Assembly: GCA_003134965.1 (NCBI GenBank)
Contig: PLDA01000002.1
Location: 248,001-312,000, forward strand
DNA: 64,000 bases
Direction: 5' to 3'
Source: Vulcanimicrobium winogradskyi
GTDB taxonomy: Bacteria > Vulcanimicrobiota > Vulcanimicrobiia > Vulcanimicrobiales > Vulcanimicrobiaceae
Part shown: positions 32,361-40,873 of the stretch, one piece after another
Position numbering within the stretch: position 1 is the first letter of the stretch
Layout: each line of letters starts with the position of its first letter
Notes under the pieces: model-generated
The model's input: only the letters and a program-made list of their open reading frames with translations
The model's database searches: none
What the model was told of the DNA's origin: nothing
Program-made: the position numbers and the translations under genes

Positions 32361-32686
32361 AACAACCGATTCGCATCACCGTCGATCCAGTCTGTTCGCA
32401 CACATATGTTGAATATCAGGACTCCGATAAGGAAGATGGCTGGCTGCAGTTGCTGCGTGAGCCGGACGGGAGCATCGTCGAGATCGGCCGCGACGACCCT
32501 CGGCAGGATGAGCCACTGGGCGTGCTCGTCTTCGTCGATAAGGGTGACGACATCGTAGCGATTGAGATCATCACCATCGACGAGCCGGAGCTCGTCGCCA
32601 TCGCACGCGACTACGCCACCGACAACGGGCTCGCATTTCCGTCCGATATCCGTGCCGCGGCATCTGCGGGCGATCCCGCGGCCTGA
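32357..32686 (+). CDS. Acidic DUF2283-like protein
   Basis: 109 residues, acidic. The middle section (HTYVEYQDS, then IVEIGRDD, then LGVLVFVDKGDDIVAIEII) resembles the small DUF2283 beta-rich fold, in which 'YDxxxDxLYI ... GxxxDxDxxGxIVGIEIL' is typical. It directly follows, by ATGA overlap, the Arg-rich 42-residue frame. Some DUF2283 proteins act as antitoxin-like partners; a toxin-antitoxin or chaperone-client pair is possible but unproven. Base composition is less G+C-rich than neighbours. Confidence 0.5.
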   Translation: MKQPIRITVDPVCSHTYVEYQDSDKEDGWLQLLREPDGSIVEIGRDDPRQDEPLGVLVFVDKGDDIVAIEIITIDEPELVAIARDYATDNGLAFPSDIRAAASAGDPAA

Positions 32687-32703
32687 ACGTTTGCTCCGGC
32701 CCC

Positions 32704-32732
32704 TTGACGGGTGCTGGTCCAGGGCCTATCGT
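32704..32732 (+). promoter_or_regulatory. Promoter for a probable leaderless transcript of the 84-residue gene
   Basis: TTGACG (32704-32709), a 17-base spacer, and TATCGT (32727-32732). The ATG at 32742 begins ten bases after the -10, so the 5' leader would be about two bases. A second -10-like TACAAT overlaps the ATG itself. This is the second leaderless candidate in the window. Confidence 0.5.
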
Positions 32733-32741
32733 CGCTCTACA

Positions 32742-32996
32742 ATGGCTGACGGTGAGCCGGACGAACTGACCTGGATTCGAGCGCAACGCGCACGTGGACT
32801 GCGACGCGATCAAGCGAAGCAATTCTTCGCGCGTTTCCTCTCCTCGCGCCGCGCGCCGCGCGTCGAGTCGCAAGGCGAGGGGGGCGACGACCCGGGCGCA
32901 GCCGGTTCCGGGCGGACCGCCCCGCTGGTCCCGAAACCGCCAACCCTCATCGGCTCCGCCGCCCGGCGGATCGAGGACGCGCCGGACTTCCTCTGA
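32742..32996 (+). CDS. Hypothetical basic protein upstream of rlmH
   Basis: 84 residues, basic, with WIRAQRARGLRRDQAKQFFARFLSSRR near the N terminus (residues 11-37, given here only as the helical, Arg-rich segment) and a low-complexity Gly/Pro middle. Family not recognised. Its TGA is one base before the GTG of rlmH, so both are co-translated. Could be an RNA- or ribosome-associated peptide given its partner, but this is inference. Confidence 0.5.
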   Translation: MADGEPDELTWIRAQRARGLRRDQAKQFFARFLSSRRAPRVESQGEGGDDPGAAGSGRTAPLVPKPPTLIGSAARRIEDAPDFL

Positions 32997-32997
32997 T

Positions 32998-33459
32998 GTG
33001 ATCGTCCGGCTCATCGCGGTCGGGAAGGTACGCGAGCGCTACATCGGTGACGCGATGGCGGACTTTCGCGTGCGGCTGCGACCGTACCACCGGCTCGAGG
33101 AGTTTGAGGTTCGCGCCGCCGACGGCGCCGATCCGGTACGAGCGATGCGGACCGAAGGCGAGGCGATCCTCAAGCTGATCGAGCCGTCGGACCATCTCTG
33201 GGTTCTCGAACGCTCGGGCGAGCTGATGTCCAGCGAGGAGCTGAGCCGGCGGATCGAGCGGCTGCCGCATCAGGGGATCGCCCGGCTCACGCTCGTCGTC
33301 GCGGGGACGTACGGTGCCTCCGATGACCTGCTCGCGCGGGCCGACGTGCGCTGGTCGCTTTCGCCGCTTACGTTCCTGCACGAATGGGCTCGCGCGCTCG
33401 TGCTGGAGCAATTGTACCGCGCGGCGAAGATCGCGCGCGATGAACCCTACCACCACTGA
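32998..33459 (+). CDS. rlmH: 23S rRNA pseudouridine-1915 N3-methyltransferase RlmH
   Basis: 153 residues from GTG. SPOUT-class features: IVRLIAVGKVRERYI start, LWVLERSGELMSSEEL, LVVAGTYGASDDLL as the knotted SAM-binding loop, and the C-terminal FLHEWARALVLEQLYRA-K-I-EPYHH, where the final YHH/PYHH is diagnostic. It methylates pseudouridine 1915 in 70S ribosomes. Its end overlaps the start of argS by about 20 bases. Confidence 0.94.
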   Translation: MIVRLIAVGKVRERYIGDAMADFRVRLRPYHRLEEFEVRAADGADPVRAMRTEGEAILKLIEPSDHLWVLERSGELMSSEELSRRIERLPHQGIARLTLVVAGTYGASDDLLARADVRWSLSPLTFLHEWARALVLEQLYRAAKIARDEPYHH

Positions 33460-35125
33460 GGACAACGTGCTCCTTTCGCTCGACGAGCTGGCCGCCCGCT
33501 TCGCCGCGGCGGCGCGCGCGCTGTGGCCGAACGCCGAGCCGGTGGTGCAATTCGAGCCGGCTCGGCGGCCCGAGTTCGGCGACGTTTCGACCAACGTCGC
33601 CTTCGGGCTCGCGCGGACCGCGCGCAAGAAGCCGCAGGAGATCGCGGCCGAGATCATCGCGCGCGCGCTCGAGGACGACGCGGTGCGCGCGACCGTCATC
33701 GAGGCGACCCCGCTGGCCGGGTTCGTCAACGTGAAGCTTCGCCCGGAGTTCTGGCAGCGCGTCGTCGGCGACGTCCTGCGCGCAGGCGAGCGCTACGGGC
33801 GCGGAGCGCCGACGGGCGAGCGGATCTCGCTCGAGTTCGGCAGCGCGAACCCGACCGGCCCGCTGGTCGTCGTGCAAGGCCGCACGCTCTCGATCGGCGA
33901 CACGCTGGCGAAGGCGATGCGTCACGCCGGCTACGACGTCTTCACCGAGTGGATCATCAACGACGCCGGCTCGCAGATGGACGCGCTCGGGCGCTCGGTG
34001 TACGCGCGCTACCGGCAGCTGTTCTATCCGGCCACTCCGTTTCCCGAAGACGGATATCCCGGTGACTACTTGATCCCGGTCGCCGAGAGGGTTTACGAAC
34101 GCGACGGCGATGTCTGGCTGCGCGTGCCGGAAGATGAAGCGATCGCGATGATGGCGCAGTTCGCGCGCGACACCATCGTCGCGGAGCAGCAAGAGGTCGC
34201 GCGCCGGTTCGGCGCCGAGTTCGATCTCTGGCAATCGGAGCAGGCGTTGCACGATGCCGGCGCGATCGAGCGCGGCGTCGAGCGCTTGCGCGAGCTCGGC
34301 GTTCTCTACGAGAAGGACGGCGCGACCTGGATCCGCGCGACGGACGCCGGCGACGACGAAGACCGCGTCGTGATCCGCGGCGACGGGCGGCCGACGTATT
34401 TCGCGAACGACGTCGCGTACCACTACGAGAAGCTGCAGCGCGCCGATCACGTGATCGACATCCTCGGCCCCGACCACCACGGGTACATCGCGCGGCTCAA
34501 GGCGCTGGCGAACGCGTACGGGCGGCCGGGAGCGATCGAGGTGATTCTGGCGCAGCAGATCACGCTCAAGCGCGGCGACGAGATCCTCTCGATGTCGAAG
34601 CGCGCGGGAACGCTCGTCACCTTGCAAGAGGTGATCGACGAGGTCGGCGTCGACGCCGCGCGCTTCTTCTTCGTGATGCTCTCGACCGATCAGCCGCTGA
34701 CGTTCGATCTCGAGCTGGCGAAGAAACAGTCGAACGAAAACCCCGTGTTCTACGTGCAGTACGGCCACGCGCGGATCGCCTCGGTGCTCCGCAAGGCGCG
34801 GGAGTCGCACGCCGAGGCGCTCTCGGCGGCCGAGCGCGGCCAGGGCCTCGAGGTGCTGAACGACCCGTCGGAGCTGGCGCTGGCGCGCAAGCTGGCGGAG
34901 TTCGGCTCGACCGTCGCCGGCGTCGCGCGCGCCCGCGCGCCGCATCGTCTGCCCAAGTACGCGCGCGAGGTCGCGAGCGAATTCCACCAATTCTACGACG
35001 CCTGCCGCGTCCTCGGCGACGACCCGGCGACGACGACCGCGCGGCTCGGCCTCTGCATCGCGACGAGGACCGTGCTGGCGACGACGCTCGCCATGTGCGG
35101 CGTGAGCGCACCGGACTCGATGTAA
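33440..35125 (+). CDS. argS: Arginyl-tRNA synthetase, with degenerate HIGH motif
   Basis: About 561 residues; ATG at 33440 overlaps rlmH, and a GTG at 33467 is an alternative. N-terminal additional domain, the catalytic SANPTGPL segment, FTEWIINDAGSQM, the DHHGYIARLKAL anticodon-side region, MSKRAG as KMSKS equivalent and a C-terminal DALR domain are present. The HIGH motif usually reads HxGHxR after NPTGPL; here it is VVVQGR (142-148), with neither histidine. Similar variants occur, as I recall, in some bacterial ArgS groups, so the enzyme is probably functional. Confidence 0.9.
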   Translation: MNPTTTEDNVLLSLDELAARFAAAARALWPNAEPVVQFEPARRPEFGDVSTNVAFGLARTARKKPQEIAAEIIARALEDDAVRATVIEATPLAGFVNVKLRPEFWQRVVGDVLRAGERYGRGAPTGERISLEFGSANPTGPLVVVQGRTLSIGDTLAKAMRHAGYDVFTEWIINDAGSQMDALGRSVYARYRQLFYPATPFPEDGYPGDYLIPVAERVYERDGDVWLRVPEDEAIAMMAQFARDTIVAEQQEVARRFGAEFDLWQSEQALHDAGAIERGVERLRELGVLYEKDGATWIRATDAGDDEDRVVIRGDGRPTYFANDVAYHYEKLQRADHVIDILGPDHHGYIARLKALANAYGRPGAIEVILAQQITLKRGDEILSMSKRAGTLVTLQEVIDEVGVDAARFFFVMLSTDQPLTFDLELAKKQSNENPVFYVQYGHARIASVLRKARESHAEALSAAERGQGLEVLNDPSELALARKLAEFGSTVAGVARARAPHRLPKYAREVASEFHQFYDACRVLGDDPATTTARLGLCIATRTVLATTLAMCGVSAPDSM

Positions 35126-35182
35126 GCTCGACATCGCGAAGCTGCGCGAGGCGTACGACCAGGCATAGCGCGCGCCTCTTAG

Positions 35183-35241
35183 GATACTAGTTGACAAGGG
35201 GTACGCCGGCGGTGTACCCTTTCAACTACGATACTAGGAGG
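35183..35241 (+). promoter_or_regulatory. Promoter/operator region of the BlaI-type regulator
   Basis: TTGACA (35191-35196), 18-base spacer, TACCCT (35215-35220), and AGGAGG at 35236-35241. Nested symmetry: GGGTAC/GTACCC (35199-35204, 35214-35219) lies between -35 and -10; TAGTTGA/TCAACTA (35188-35194, 35222-35228) brackets it; GATACTAG occurs as direct repeats at 35183 and 35230. BlaI/MecI/CopY repressors bind palindromes at such promoters, so autorepression is likely. Confidence 0.6.
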
Positions 35242-35245
35242 TATG

Positions 35246-35632
35246 ATGCCCCGCAAGAGAGCGGTCGTGCTGACCGACCACGAGCTGCGCCTGATGAACG
35301 TTCTGTGGACGAAACGGCGGGCCACCGTGTCCGAGGTTACCGCAGCGCTGGCGCCGCCTGCTTTGGCGTACAACACGGTGCTCTCCACGCTGCGCACGCT
35401 CGATCAGAAGGGCTACGTCGCGCATGAGGAGACCGGGCGCGCCTACACCTATCTCCCGGTCGTCGACCGCGATGACGCCGCCAAGTCCGCGGTCAACCAC
35501 GTCTTGTCGCGCTTCTTCAGAAACTCGCCGAACGCGCTCGCGGTATCGCTGCTCGACGACGTACCGTTGCGCGAGGCCGACCGCAAACAGATTCGCGAGC
35601 TACTCGAGCGCAAGACGAAGGGACGGAAATGA
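35246..35632 (+). CDS. BlaI/MecI/CopY family winged-helix repressor
   Basis: 128 residues; of two ATGs, 35246 has the better four-base spacing from AGGAGG. LTDHELRLMNVLW, ATVSEVTAAL, YNTVLSTLRTLDQKGYV and TYLPVV match the BlaI winged helix; the C-terminal helix for dimerisation and cleavage follows. Partner gene starts inside its stop (ATGA). It probably represses its own operon until the membrane protease partner cleaves it. Confidence 0.9.
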   Translation: MPRKRAVVLTDHELRLMNVLWTKRRATVSEVTAALAPPALAYNTVLSTLRTLDQKGYVAHEETGRAYTYLPVVDRDDAAKSAVNHVLSRFFRNSPNALAVSLLDDVPLREADRKQIRELLERKTKGRK

Positions 35633-37509
35633 GCTCTACGCCGGCAGGGGCGGCGTTTGCCATCGCCGCGACGATTTTCAACGGCCTCTGGGAGGGACCA
35701 CTCATCGCCGGCGTCGTGTGGCTGGGATTACGAGGCCTGCCGAAACTCGGCGCCGCGACGTGTTACGCGATCTGGCTGTTTGCGCTGGCAGCCCTCGTGC
35801 TCATCCCCCCACTCACCGTTCGCCTTTCCGTGCAGCCGTCCGAACCGATCGTCGAGGCGGCGCTGACGAGCGGACAACGCAGCATGCCCGTTGCTCCCGT
35901 GGAGCACCAGCGCCTGGACATTGTGCGGGCAGTGCCCGAACCGTCGCGCGCGACGACCGAATCGGCCACCGTGGCCGCATCGCCCCCGCGCATCACGATA
36001 TCGCAGAGCCTAGCCCTCGCGATTGCGCTCGTCTGGGTCCTCGTCGCCGCCACGCGCGGCCTACTGTTGCTGCTCGACCTTCGCGCCCTCGCGGCGATCC
36101 GGCGCGATGCTCGGCTGTGGTCGACGGCGCGCGGCTATCCGGTCTTCTTGTCGGATCGCGTGCAGGTCCCGCTCGCCGCCGGATTCCGGCACCCGGCCAT
36201 CATCCTGCCGGCCGCGCTCGTCGAGCAAATGCCGGCCGACGCGGTCGAGACGATCGTCATTCACGAGCTTGCGCACCTCCGCCGCTACGACGTATGGACG
36301 AATGCTCTCGCGCGCATCGCCGAGGCGCTCGCGATCCTCAACCCCGCCGCGTGGTTCGTCATGCGCCGGCTCTCGATGGAACGCGAGATTGCGTGTGACG
36401 ATTGGGTCGTCGCGCGGACCGGCAGCGGCGATGCCTTCGCGCAGACGCTGGCTATGATGGCGGGCGCGATCGCCGGTCGCGTTCCCCTCGCTGCGCCGAG
36501 CGCGATCGGCTCTCGTCACGCAATCGTCGAAAGGATCGAGCGTTTACTCGACGCGCGCCCGAGGCGCCTGCGCCTCTCGCCGTCCGCACTTGGATGTGCG
36601 CTCGCGGTGCTCGCGCTCATCGCGCTCGCCGTGCAATCGATCTCGCCGGTGCTCGCGTACGCCTCAGATACCGATCCTTCGGCGCGGCTGCCGGCTCCGG
36701 CGCAACTTGCCGCCGCCTGCGCCGTCCCGAACCGCCAGGTCCGGATGGCTACGTTCTTGGGGATGAACAGGCGCTGGCCGGGCTTCTCGCAGGACGGGCT
36801 CGAGCTACCGGATCCAAGCCGGCTCACGGCGCAGTTCGGCGCGACCAACGTCGCGACGTTCGAACTCGCGGTGGATGCCACGGGGCGGCCGCTCAAGGTG
36901 AGCAACATGTCGGCGCCGCGATATCCCGGTATGGCGGAGCACGTCACGCGCATCTTGATGGGCGATACCTACGTTCCGGCGCTGCACGATTGCGTCCCCG
37001 TTGCCACAACGATTCGATCGGCGCTCCATGTCGGGACCCCGCTCGCAAACGTCTATTCGATCGTCGTTCCGGCGTATCCCGAGGGCTGGAGCGCGAAAAA
37101 CCCGGCGGCATGTAAGGTGCCGACGGTGCAGCACACCGGCGTGCCGGCGTTCCCCGATTCGATGCAAGACGTCCCGGTCGATGCGCGATATGGCGGGTCG
37201 GTGCGCGTCCACGTCGATCCAGCGGGCGCCGTTACGAACGCGGCGATCGTCACCTCGAGCGGGCACAAGGCCTTCGACGATGCACTCTTGACCGCGGCGC
37301 GGCAAGCGAGGTATCCGCTCGCGGACAGCACCGGCTTCAAGCAAGCACGCCCATCCGGCACAGCGCCGTCGTGGAATGCCGCCCACGGATCCGACACGTA
37401 CGTCAACTGCAAGCCCGCGCCGGCCGACTACGTGTGGAATACGACGTTCGGCCACATTGTGCCGATCGGCCCCCCGGGCACGACGTTCCTCATCCAAGGG
37501 CCACGCTGA
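35629..37509 (+). CDS. BlaR1/M56-type membrane metallopeptidase with TonB-like C-terminal domain
   Basis: 626 residues. Membrane helices near 10-35, 45-62, 125-150 and 322-345 flank an M56 domain with zinc motif HELAH (212-216) and the MEREIACDDWV segment. Outside, instead of the penicillin-binding sensor of BlaR1, is a 280-residue domain ending with a TonB-C-like unit (GGSVRVHVDPAGAVTNAAIV and FDDALLTAARQARY). The membrane protease should cleave the BlaI-like repressor after sensing an envelope signal; the TonB-like sensor suggests a protein or envelope ligand rather than a beta-lactam. Confidence 0.85.
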   Translation: MSSTPAGAAFAIAATIFNGLWEGPLIAGVVWLGLRGLPKLGAATCYAIWLFALAALVLIPPLTVRLSVQPSEPIVEAALTSGQRSMPVAPVEHQRLDIVRAVPEPSRATTESATVAASPPRITISQSLALAIALVWVLVAATRGLLLLLDLRALAAIRRDARLWSTARGYPVFLSDRVQVPLAAGFRHPAIILPAALVEQMPADAVETIVIHELAHLRRYDVWTNALARIAEALAILNPAAWFVMRRLSMEREIACDDWVVARTGSGDAFAQTLAMMAGAIAGRVPLAAPSAIGSRHAIVERIERLLDARPRRLRLSPSALGCALAVLALIALAVQSISPVLAYASDTDPSARLPAPAQLAAACAVPNRQVRMATFLGMNRRWPGFSQDGLELPDPSRLTAQFGATNVATFELAVDATGRPLKVSNMSAPRYPGMAEHVTRILMGDTYVPALHDCVPVATTIRSALHVGTPLANVYSIVVPAYPEGWSAKNPAACKVPTVQHTGVPAFPDSMQDVPVDARYGGSVRVHVDPAGAVTNAAIVTSSGHKAFDDALLTAARQARYPLADSTGFKQARPSGTAPSWNAAHGSDTYVNCKPAPADYVWNTTFGHIVPIGPPGTTFLIQGPR

Positions 37510-37751
37510 AGGAGCAGGGGATCAAAGGCTGGAGCGACCTGCCGGTGTGGGCGCCGCGCGGCGAAGGTCACGACGGGATCGCGCACGTCGATCCGGCGCA
37601 CGCGATCGCACTCGGACTACGCTACCGCCCGCTCGCGGAGACCGTCGCCGACACACTGCGCTGGGCGCAGCACGAGCGCGGCGCCGAACCACTCAAAGCC
37701 GGCCTGACTCCGGAGCGCGAAACGGACCTGCTCGCTACAGCGGTTTGGTGA
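37506..37751 (+). pseudogene. C-terminal remnant of an NAD-dependent epimerase/reductase
   Basis: About 81 codons, in frame but without a start, carry the typical ending of epimerase-type SDRs: GWSDLPVWAP, AHAIALGLRYRPLAETVADTLRW and LTPERETDLLATAVW. The N-terminal Rossmann part is absent, and the segment overlaps the last bases of the M56 gene, so a deletion or insertion removed the rest. A few residues overlap the 3' end of the convergent GNAT gene. Confidence 0.7.
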
Positions 37752-38202
37752 GCATGAGGCGTTCGGTGACGTAGCCGGCGCCCTCGTACAGGGCTCGCGC
37801 CGGCACGTTCTCCTCGGTGACCATCAGGCTGACGTGCGGCAGCCCGGCCGCGTGCGCGTGCGCCTCTGCCGTCTCGAGCAGCGCCCGCCCAACGCCGCGT
37901 CTGCTCGCGGTCGGTTCGACCGCCATGTACGCGATGAACGCCTGCGGCGCCATCGTCACCTCGTCCGGGATGTCGTACAGCAGCAGCAAAAAGCCGGCGC
38001 GCGCACCGTCGCGCTCCGCGATCAGCAGCTCGTGCCGCCGGCCGTAGACGAAGTCGGCGAGCCGCTCGAACGCCTCGAGCACGTCGTCGTAGCGAGCCTC
38101 GCGAACGGCCGAGACGCTGCTGGTCGCGCTGCGGCGGCCGAGGTCGCGCACGAAGTCGCGGTCCGCACGCTCGCCGCGCCGCACCGCGATCGTCGCGTTC
38201 AT
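37735..38202 (-). CDS. GNAT family N-acetyltransferase
   Basis: 155 residues; IAVRRGERADRDFV start, VEPTASRRGVGRALL acetyl-CoA loop (R-R-G-V-G-R) near 97-111, and EENVPARALYEGAGYV typical of RimI-like GNATs. Its ATG overlaps the hisC stop (ATGA). Position after hisC suggests co-transcription but not a clear substrate; ribosomal or small-molecule acetylation are possible. Confidence 0.82.
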   Translation of the reverse strand: MNATIAVRRGERADRDFVRDLGRRSATSSVSAVREARYDDVLEAFERLADFVYGRRHELLIAERDGARAGFLLLLYDIPDEVTMAPQAFIAYMAVEPTASRRGVGRALLETAEAHAHAAGLPHVSLMVTEENVPARALYEGAGYVTERLMLTKPL

Positions 38203-39302
38203 GCCGCGGCGGCGACCAGCGAACCGAGCGCTTCGACCACGAGCGCGTTCTGCTCCGGCGTTCCGATCGTGATGCGCAGCCGTCCCGGCATCCCGAGCGC
38301 GTCGCCGCTGCGCGTGACGATCCCCTGCTGCAGCATCGCTTCGTACGCCTCGCTGGCGGTGCCGGGGACCGCGACCGCGACGAAGTTCGCCGCCGAAGGA
38401 TACGCGTGCAGTCCGAGCTTCTCGAACGCGGGAAACAGATACGCTTTGCCGAGCTCGTTGGTCTCGAGCGAGCGCCGCACGAAGTCCTCGTCGTCGAGCG
38501 CGGCGAGCGCCGCGACCGCGGCCGGCCGCGAGACGTTGAACGGCAATCGCACGCGCTGCGCGTACGCGATCAGCTGGGGATCGCCGAGGCCGTATCCGAA
38601 GCGCAGCGACGCCAGCCCGTAGAGCTTCGAGTGCGTGCGCAGCACGACGGTCGCCGGGCGTGACGCGACGTAGTCGGTGCCTTCGACGGAACCGGCCGGC
38701 ATGTACTCGCGATACGCTTGATCGAGCACGAGGATCGCGTTCGCAGGGAGCGCGCGCGCGAAACGGTCGAACGCGTCACGCTCGACGCGGGTCGAGGTCG
38801 GATTGTTCGGATCGACGACAACGACGATTTTCGTCTGCGGCGTGATCGCGGCCAGCATCGCGTCCAGGTCGTGGACGCCGTCGCGCAAGGGCACTCGCAC
38901 CGGTGCCGCGCCGAACAGGATCGCATCCTTGGGAAACAGCGAGAACGTCGGATCCGCCATCACGACCTCGTCGCCCGCCGTCAGATACGCGCTGAACAGG
39001 GTGCGCACGACGTCGTTCGAGCCGTGGCCGACGAGGACGTGCTCGACGCCCAGGCCGTACGGTTCGGCGAGGCGGCGCCGCAATTCATGGTGATCGTCGT
39101 CGACGTAGATCTGCAGATCGCCGATCTCGCGCAACGCTGCCGCCGCCTTCGGCGAGGTGCCGAGCGGGTTCTCGTTCGAGGACAGCTTCACGAACGTCTC
39201 GAGCCCGTACTTCTTGCGCGCCTGCGACACGGTCGTGCCGGGCGTATACGGCTTCATCGAAGCAACTTCGGGCCGAACGAGCTTCTCGTAGTCGGGGGTC
39301 AT
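38199..39302 (-). CDS. hisC: Histidinol-phosphate aminotransferase
   Basis: 367 residues of fold-type I aminotransferase. VRPEVASMKPYTPG, KLSSNENPLGTSP, VDPNNPTSTRV, the PLP-lysine segment RTHSKLYGLASLRFGYG and the C-terminal MPGRLRITIGTPEQN support HisC. It converts imidazole-acetol phosphate and glutamate to histidinol phosphate; broad-specificity homologues also act on aromatic amino acids. It lies nine bases after pyrE on the same strand. Confidence 0.9.
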   Translation of the reverse strand: MTPDYEKLVRPEVASMKPYTPGTTVSQARKKYGLETFVKLSSNENPLGTSPKAAAALREIGDLQIYVDDDHHELRRRLAEPYGLGVEHVLVGHGSNDVVRTLFSAYLTAGDEVVMADPTFSLFPKDAILFGAAPVRVPLRDGVHDLDAMLAAITPQTKIVVVVDPNNPTSTRVERDAFDRFARALPANAILVLDQAYREYMPAGSVEGTDYVASRPATVVLRTHSKLYGLASLRFGYGLGDPQLIAYAQRVRLPFNVSRPAAVAALAALDDEDFVRRSLETNELGKAYLFPAFEKLGLHAYPSAANFVAVAVPGTASEAYEAMLQQGIVTRSGDALGMPGRLRITIGTPEQNALVVEALGSLVAAAA

Positions 39303-39311
39303 GGCTCGCGG

Positions 39312-39896
39312 TTACTTCGCGCCGAGATATCTCGAGCCCGGTTCGGTGACCGGTTCGCCGGCGGCGCATTGCGGGCAGTGCTCGGGATCGTACGACTCGA
39401 TCGGCAGGTCGAGCAGCGCACTCGCCGGGACGCCGAAGTCGGCCGGCGCGCGTTGCACGATGATCCCGACGCCGGCGACCTCGGCGCCGCGCGCGCGCAC
39501 GACGTCGATCACCTCGTGGATCGAACTGCCGGTCGTGACGACGTCTTCGACGACGAACGCGCGATCGTCCGGGCCGAGCGCGAAGCCGCGCCGGAGCGCC
39601 GGAACGCCGTTCTCTTTCTCGACGAAGATGCCGAGCGTGCCGAGCTGTCGCGCTGTCTCGTAGCCCAGCACGATCCCGCCGACGGCGGCGCTGACGACGA
39701 CGGTCGGCGCGAGCGGACGTGCCGCAGACGCGAGCGCCGCCGCGACGCGCTCGACCAGCGGCGGATCCTCGAGGATGCGGAACTTCTGCACGAAGCGATT
39801 GGAATGCCGGCCGGAGGAGAGCCGGAAGTGCCCCGACAGGATCGCGCCGCGTGCTTCGAGTTCCCGCAGCAGATCGGGCGCCACGGCACCCGTCAT
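39312..39896 (-). CDS. pyrE: Orotate phosphoribosyltransferase
   Basis: 194 residues. GHFRLSSGRHSNRFVQKF start, SAAVGGIVLGYE, and the PRPP loop VVEDVVTTGSS (115-125) are clear. The C-terminal CPQC pair marks the PyrE subgroup common in Gram-positives and thermophiles. It forms OMP from orotate and PRPP. Its start overlaps the pyrF stop (ATGA), giving consecutive last steps of UMP synthesis. Confidence 0.93.
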   Translation of the reverse strand: MTGAVAPDLLRELEARGAILSGHFRLSSGRHSNRFVQKFRILEDPPLVERVAAALASAARPLAPTVVVSAAVGGIVLGYETARQLGTLGIFVEKENGVPALRRGFALGPDDRAFVVEDVVTTGSSIHEVIDVVRARGAEVAGVGIIVQRAPADFGVPASALLDLPIESYDPEHCPQCAAGEPVTEPGSRYLGAK

Positions 39897-40603
39897 CCTT
39901 GAAGGTCCGCGAGGATCGCGCGCGCCGCGCCGAGCGGATCGGCATCGTCGACGATCGGCCGCCCGACGACCGCGTAGTCGGCACCGGCCTCGCGCGCCTC
40001 GCGCGGCGTCGCGGCGCGCTTCTGGTCGCCGTGCGCGCTGCCGCTCGGACGGATCCCCGGACAGAACGTGCCGAACTCGACCCCGAAGTACGACTTGAAA
40101 TCGGCGACCTCGCGCACGCTGCAGACGACGCCGGCGCAGCGTGCGTCGCGCGCGAGCGCCGCCAGCCGGGTAGCGTTCTCACCGGGGCCGCCGAGCAGCC
40201 CGAGTTCGCCCAGATCCTCCGCGCCGATGCTGGTCAGGATCGTCACCGCGTAGACCTGCGGCGGCGGGATCGAGAGCTCGGCGGCCCGCTCCGCCGCAGC
40301 TCTGACCGCCGCTTCGAGCATCTGCGCGCCGCCGAGCGCGTGGACGGTCAACAGCCGGACGCCCGGACGCACCACCGCGCGCACCGCGGCCTCGACCGAC
40401 CGCGGGATGTCGTGCAGCTTCAAATCGAGCACGTATCCCGCCTCGTGGGAAGCGAGCGCTTCTCGAATCTCGTCCCCATAGCCGTAGAATGCCTCGTAAC
40501 CGATCTTGAACAAAACGCCCAGCGGGGCCAAGCGCTCGATGAGGGAGGCGGCGCGAGCGGGATTCGGCACGTCGAGTGCAACCACGAGGCGAGGAGCGGG
40601 CAT
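39893..40603 (-). CDS. pyrF: Orotidine 5'-phosphate decarboxylase
   Basis: 236 residues of TIM-barrel OMP decarboxylase: VVALDVPNPARA start, the catalytic DLKLHDIP (Asp60, Lys62), VTILTSIG, and PGIRPSG and YAVVGRPIVDDADP phosphate-binding loops. It yields UMP. First gene of the pyrF-pyrE-hisC-GNAT run. Confidence 0.95.
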   Translation of the reverse strand: MPAPRLVVALDVPNPARAASLIERLAPLGVLFKIGYEAFYGYGDEIREALASHEAGYVLDLKLHDIPRSVEAAVRAVVRPGVRLLTVHALGGAQMLEAAVRAAAERAAELSIPPPQVYAVTILTSIGAEDLGELGLLGGPGENATRLAALARDARCAGVVCSVREVADFKSYFGVEFGTFCPGIRPSGSAHGDQKRAATPREAREAGADYAVVGRPIVDDADPLGAARAILADLQG

Positions 40604-40700
40604 TTCGTAATGCTTCGCTCATGAAGCTTGAAGAACTTCGCGTGCTTGCCGAACGTTATAGGTGCACGACGTCGGCAACGGCGCCGGAAAGGAGAACGAG

Positions 40701-40841
40701 ATGCCCGGTATCATGGTCTTCAAAACGCTAGCCGACGCGCTCAGAGCGGGCTACCACGTCTACGACCGCACCGACCACGGCTATCTCGTTCGCACGCGAA
40801 CGGCTGCCGGCTGGGCCATGGCGATCGTGACCTGCCGCTAA
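40701..40841 (+). CDS. 46-residue hypothetical protein
   Basis: ATG with AGGAG six bases upstream (GGAAAGGAGAACGAG). The product, starting MPGIMVFKTLADAL and ending AMAIVTCR, mixes hydrophobic strands with charged turns (YHVYDRTDHGYLVRTRTAAGW) and looks like a small beta-rich domain. A GTTATAG -10-like element lies about 40 bases upstream. It is followed at once by a strong bidirectional terminator, consistent with a separately transcribed small gene. Confidence 0.65.
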   Translation: MPGIMVFKTLADALRAGYHVYDRTDHGYLVRTRTAAGWAMAIVTCR

Positions 40842-40873
40842 CGCCCCGCACGCGAACGGAGTCCGGTCAGAGC

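Noticed and set aside
33368..35197. Minus-strand open frame opposite argS
   Set aside because: Antisense shadow of argS with Arg/His/Asp-rich composition and no recognisable motifs.
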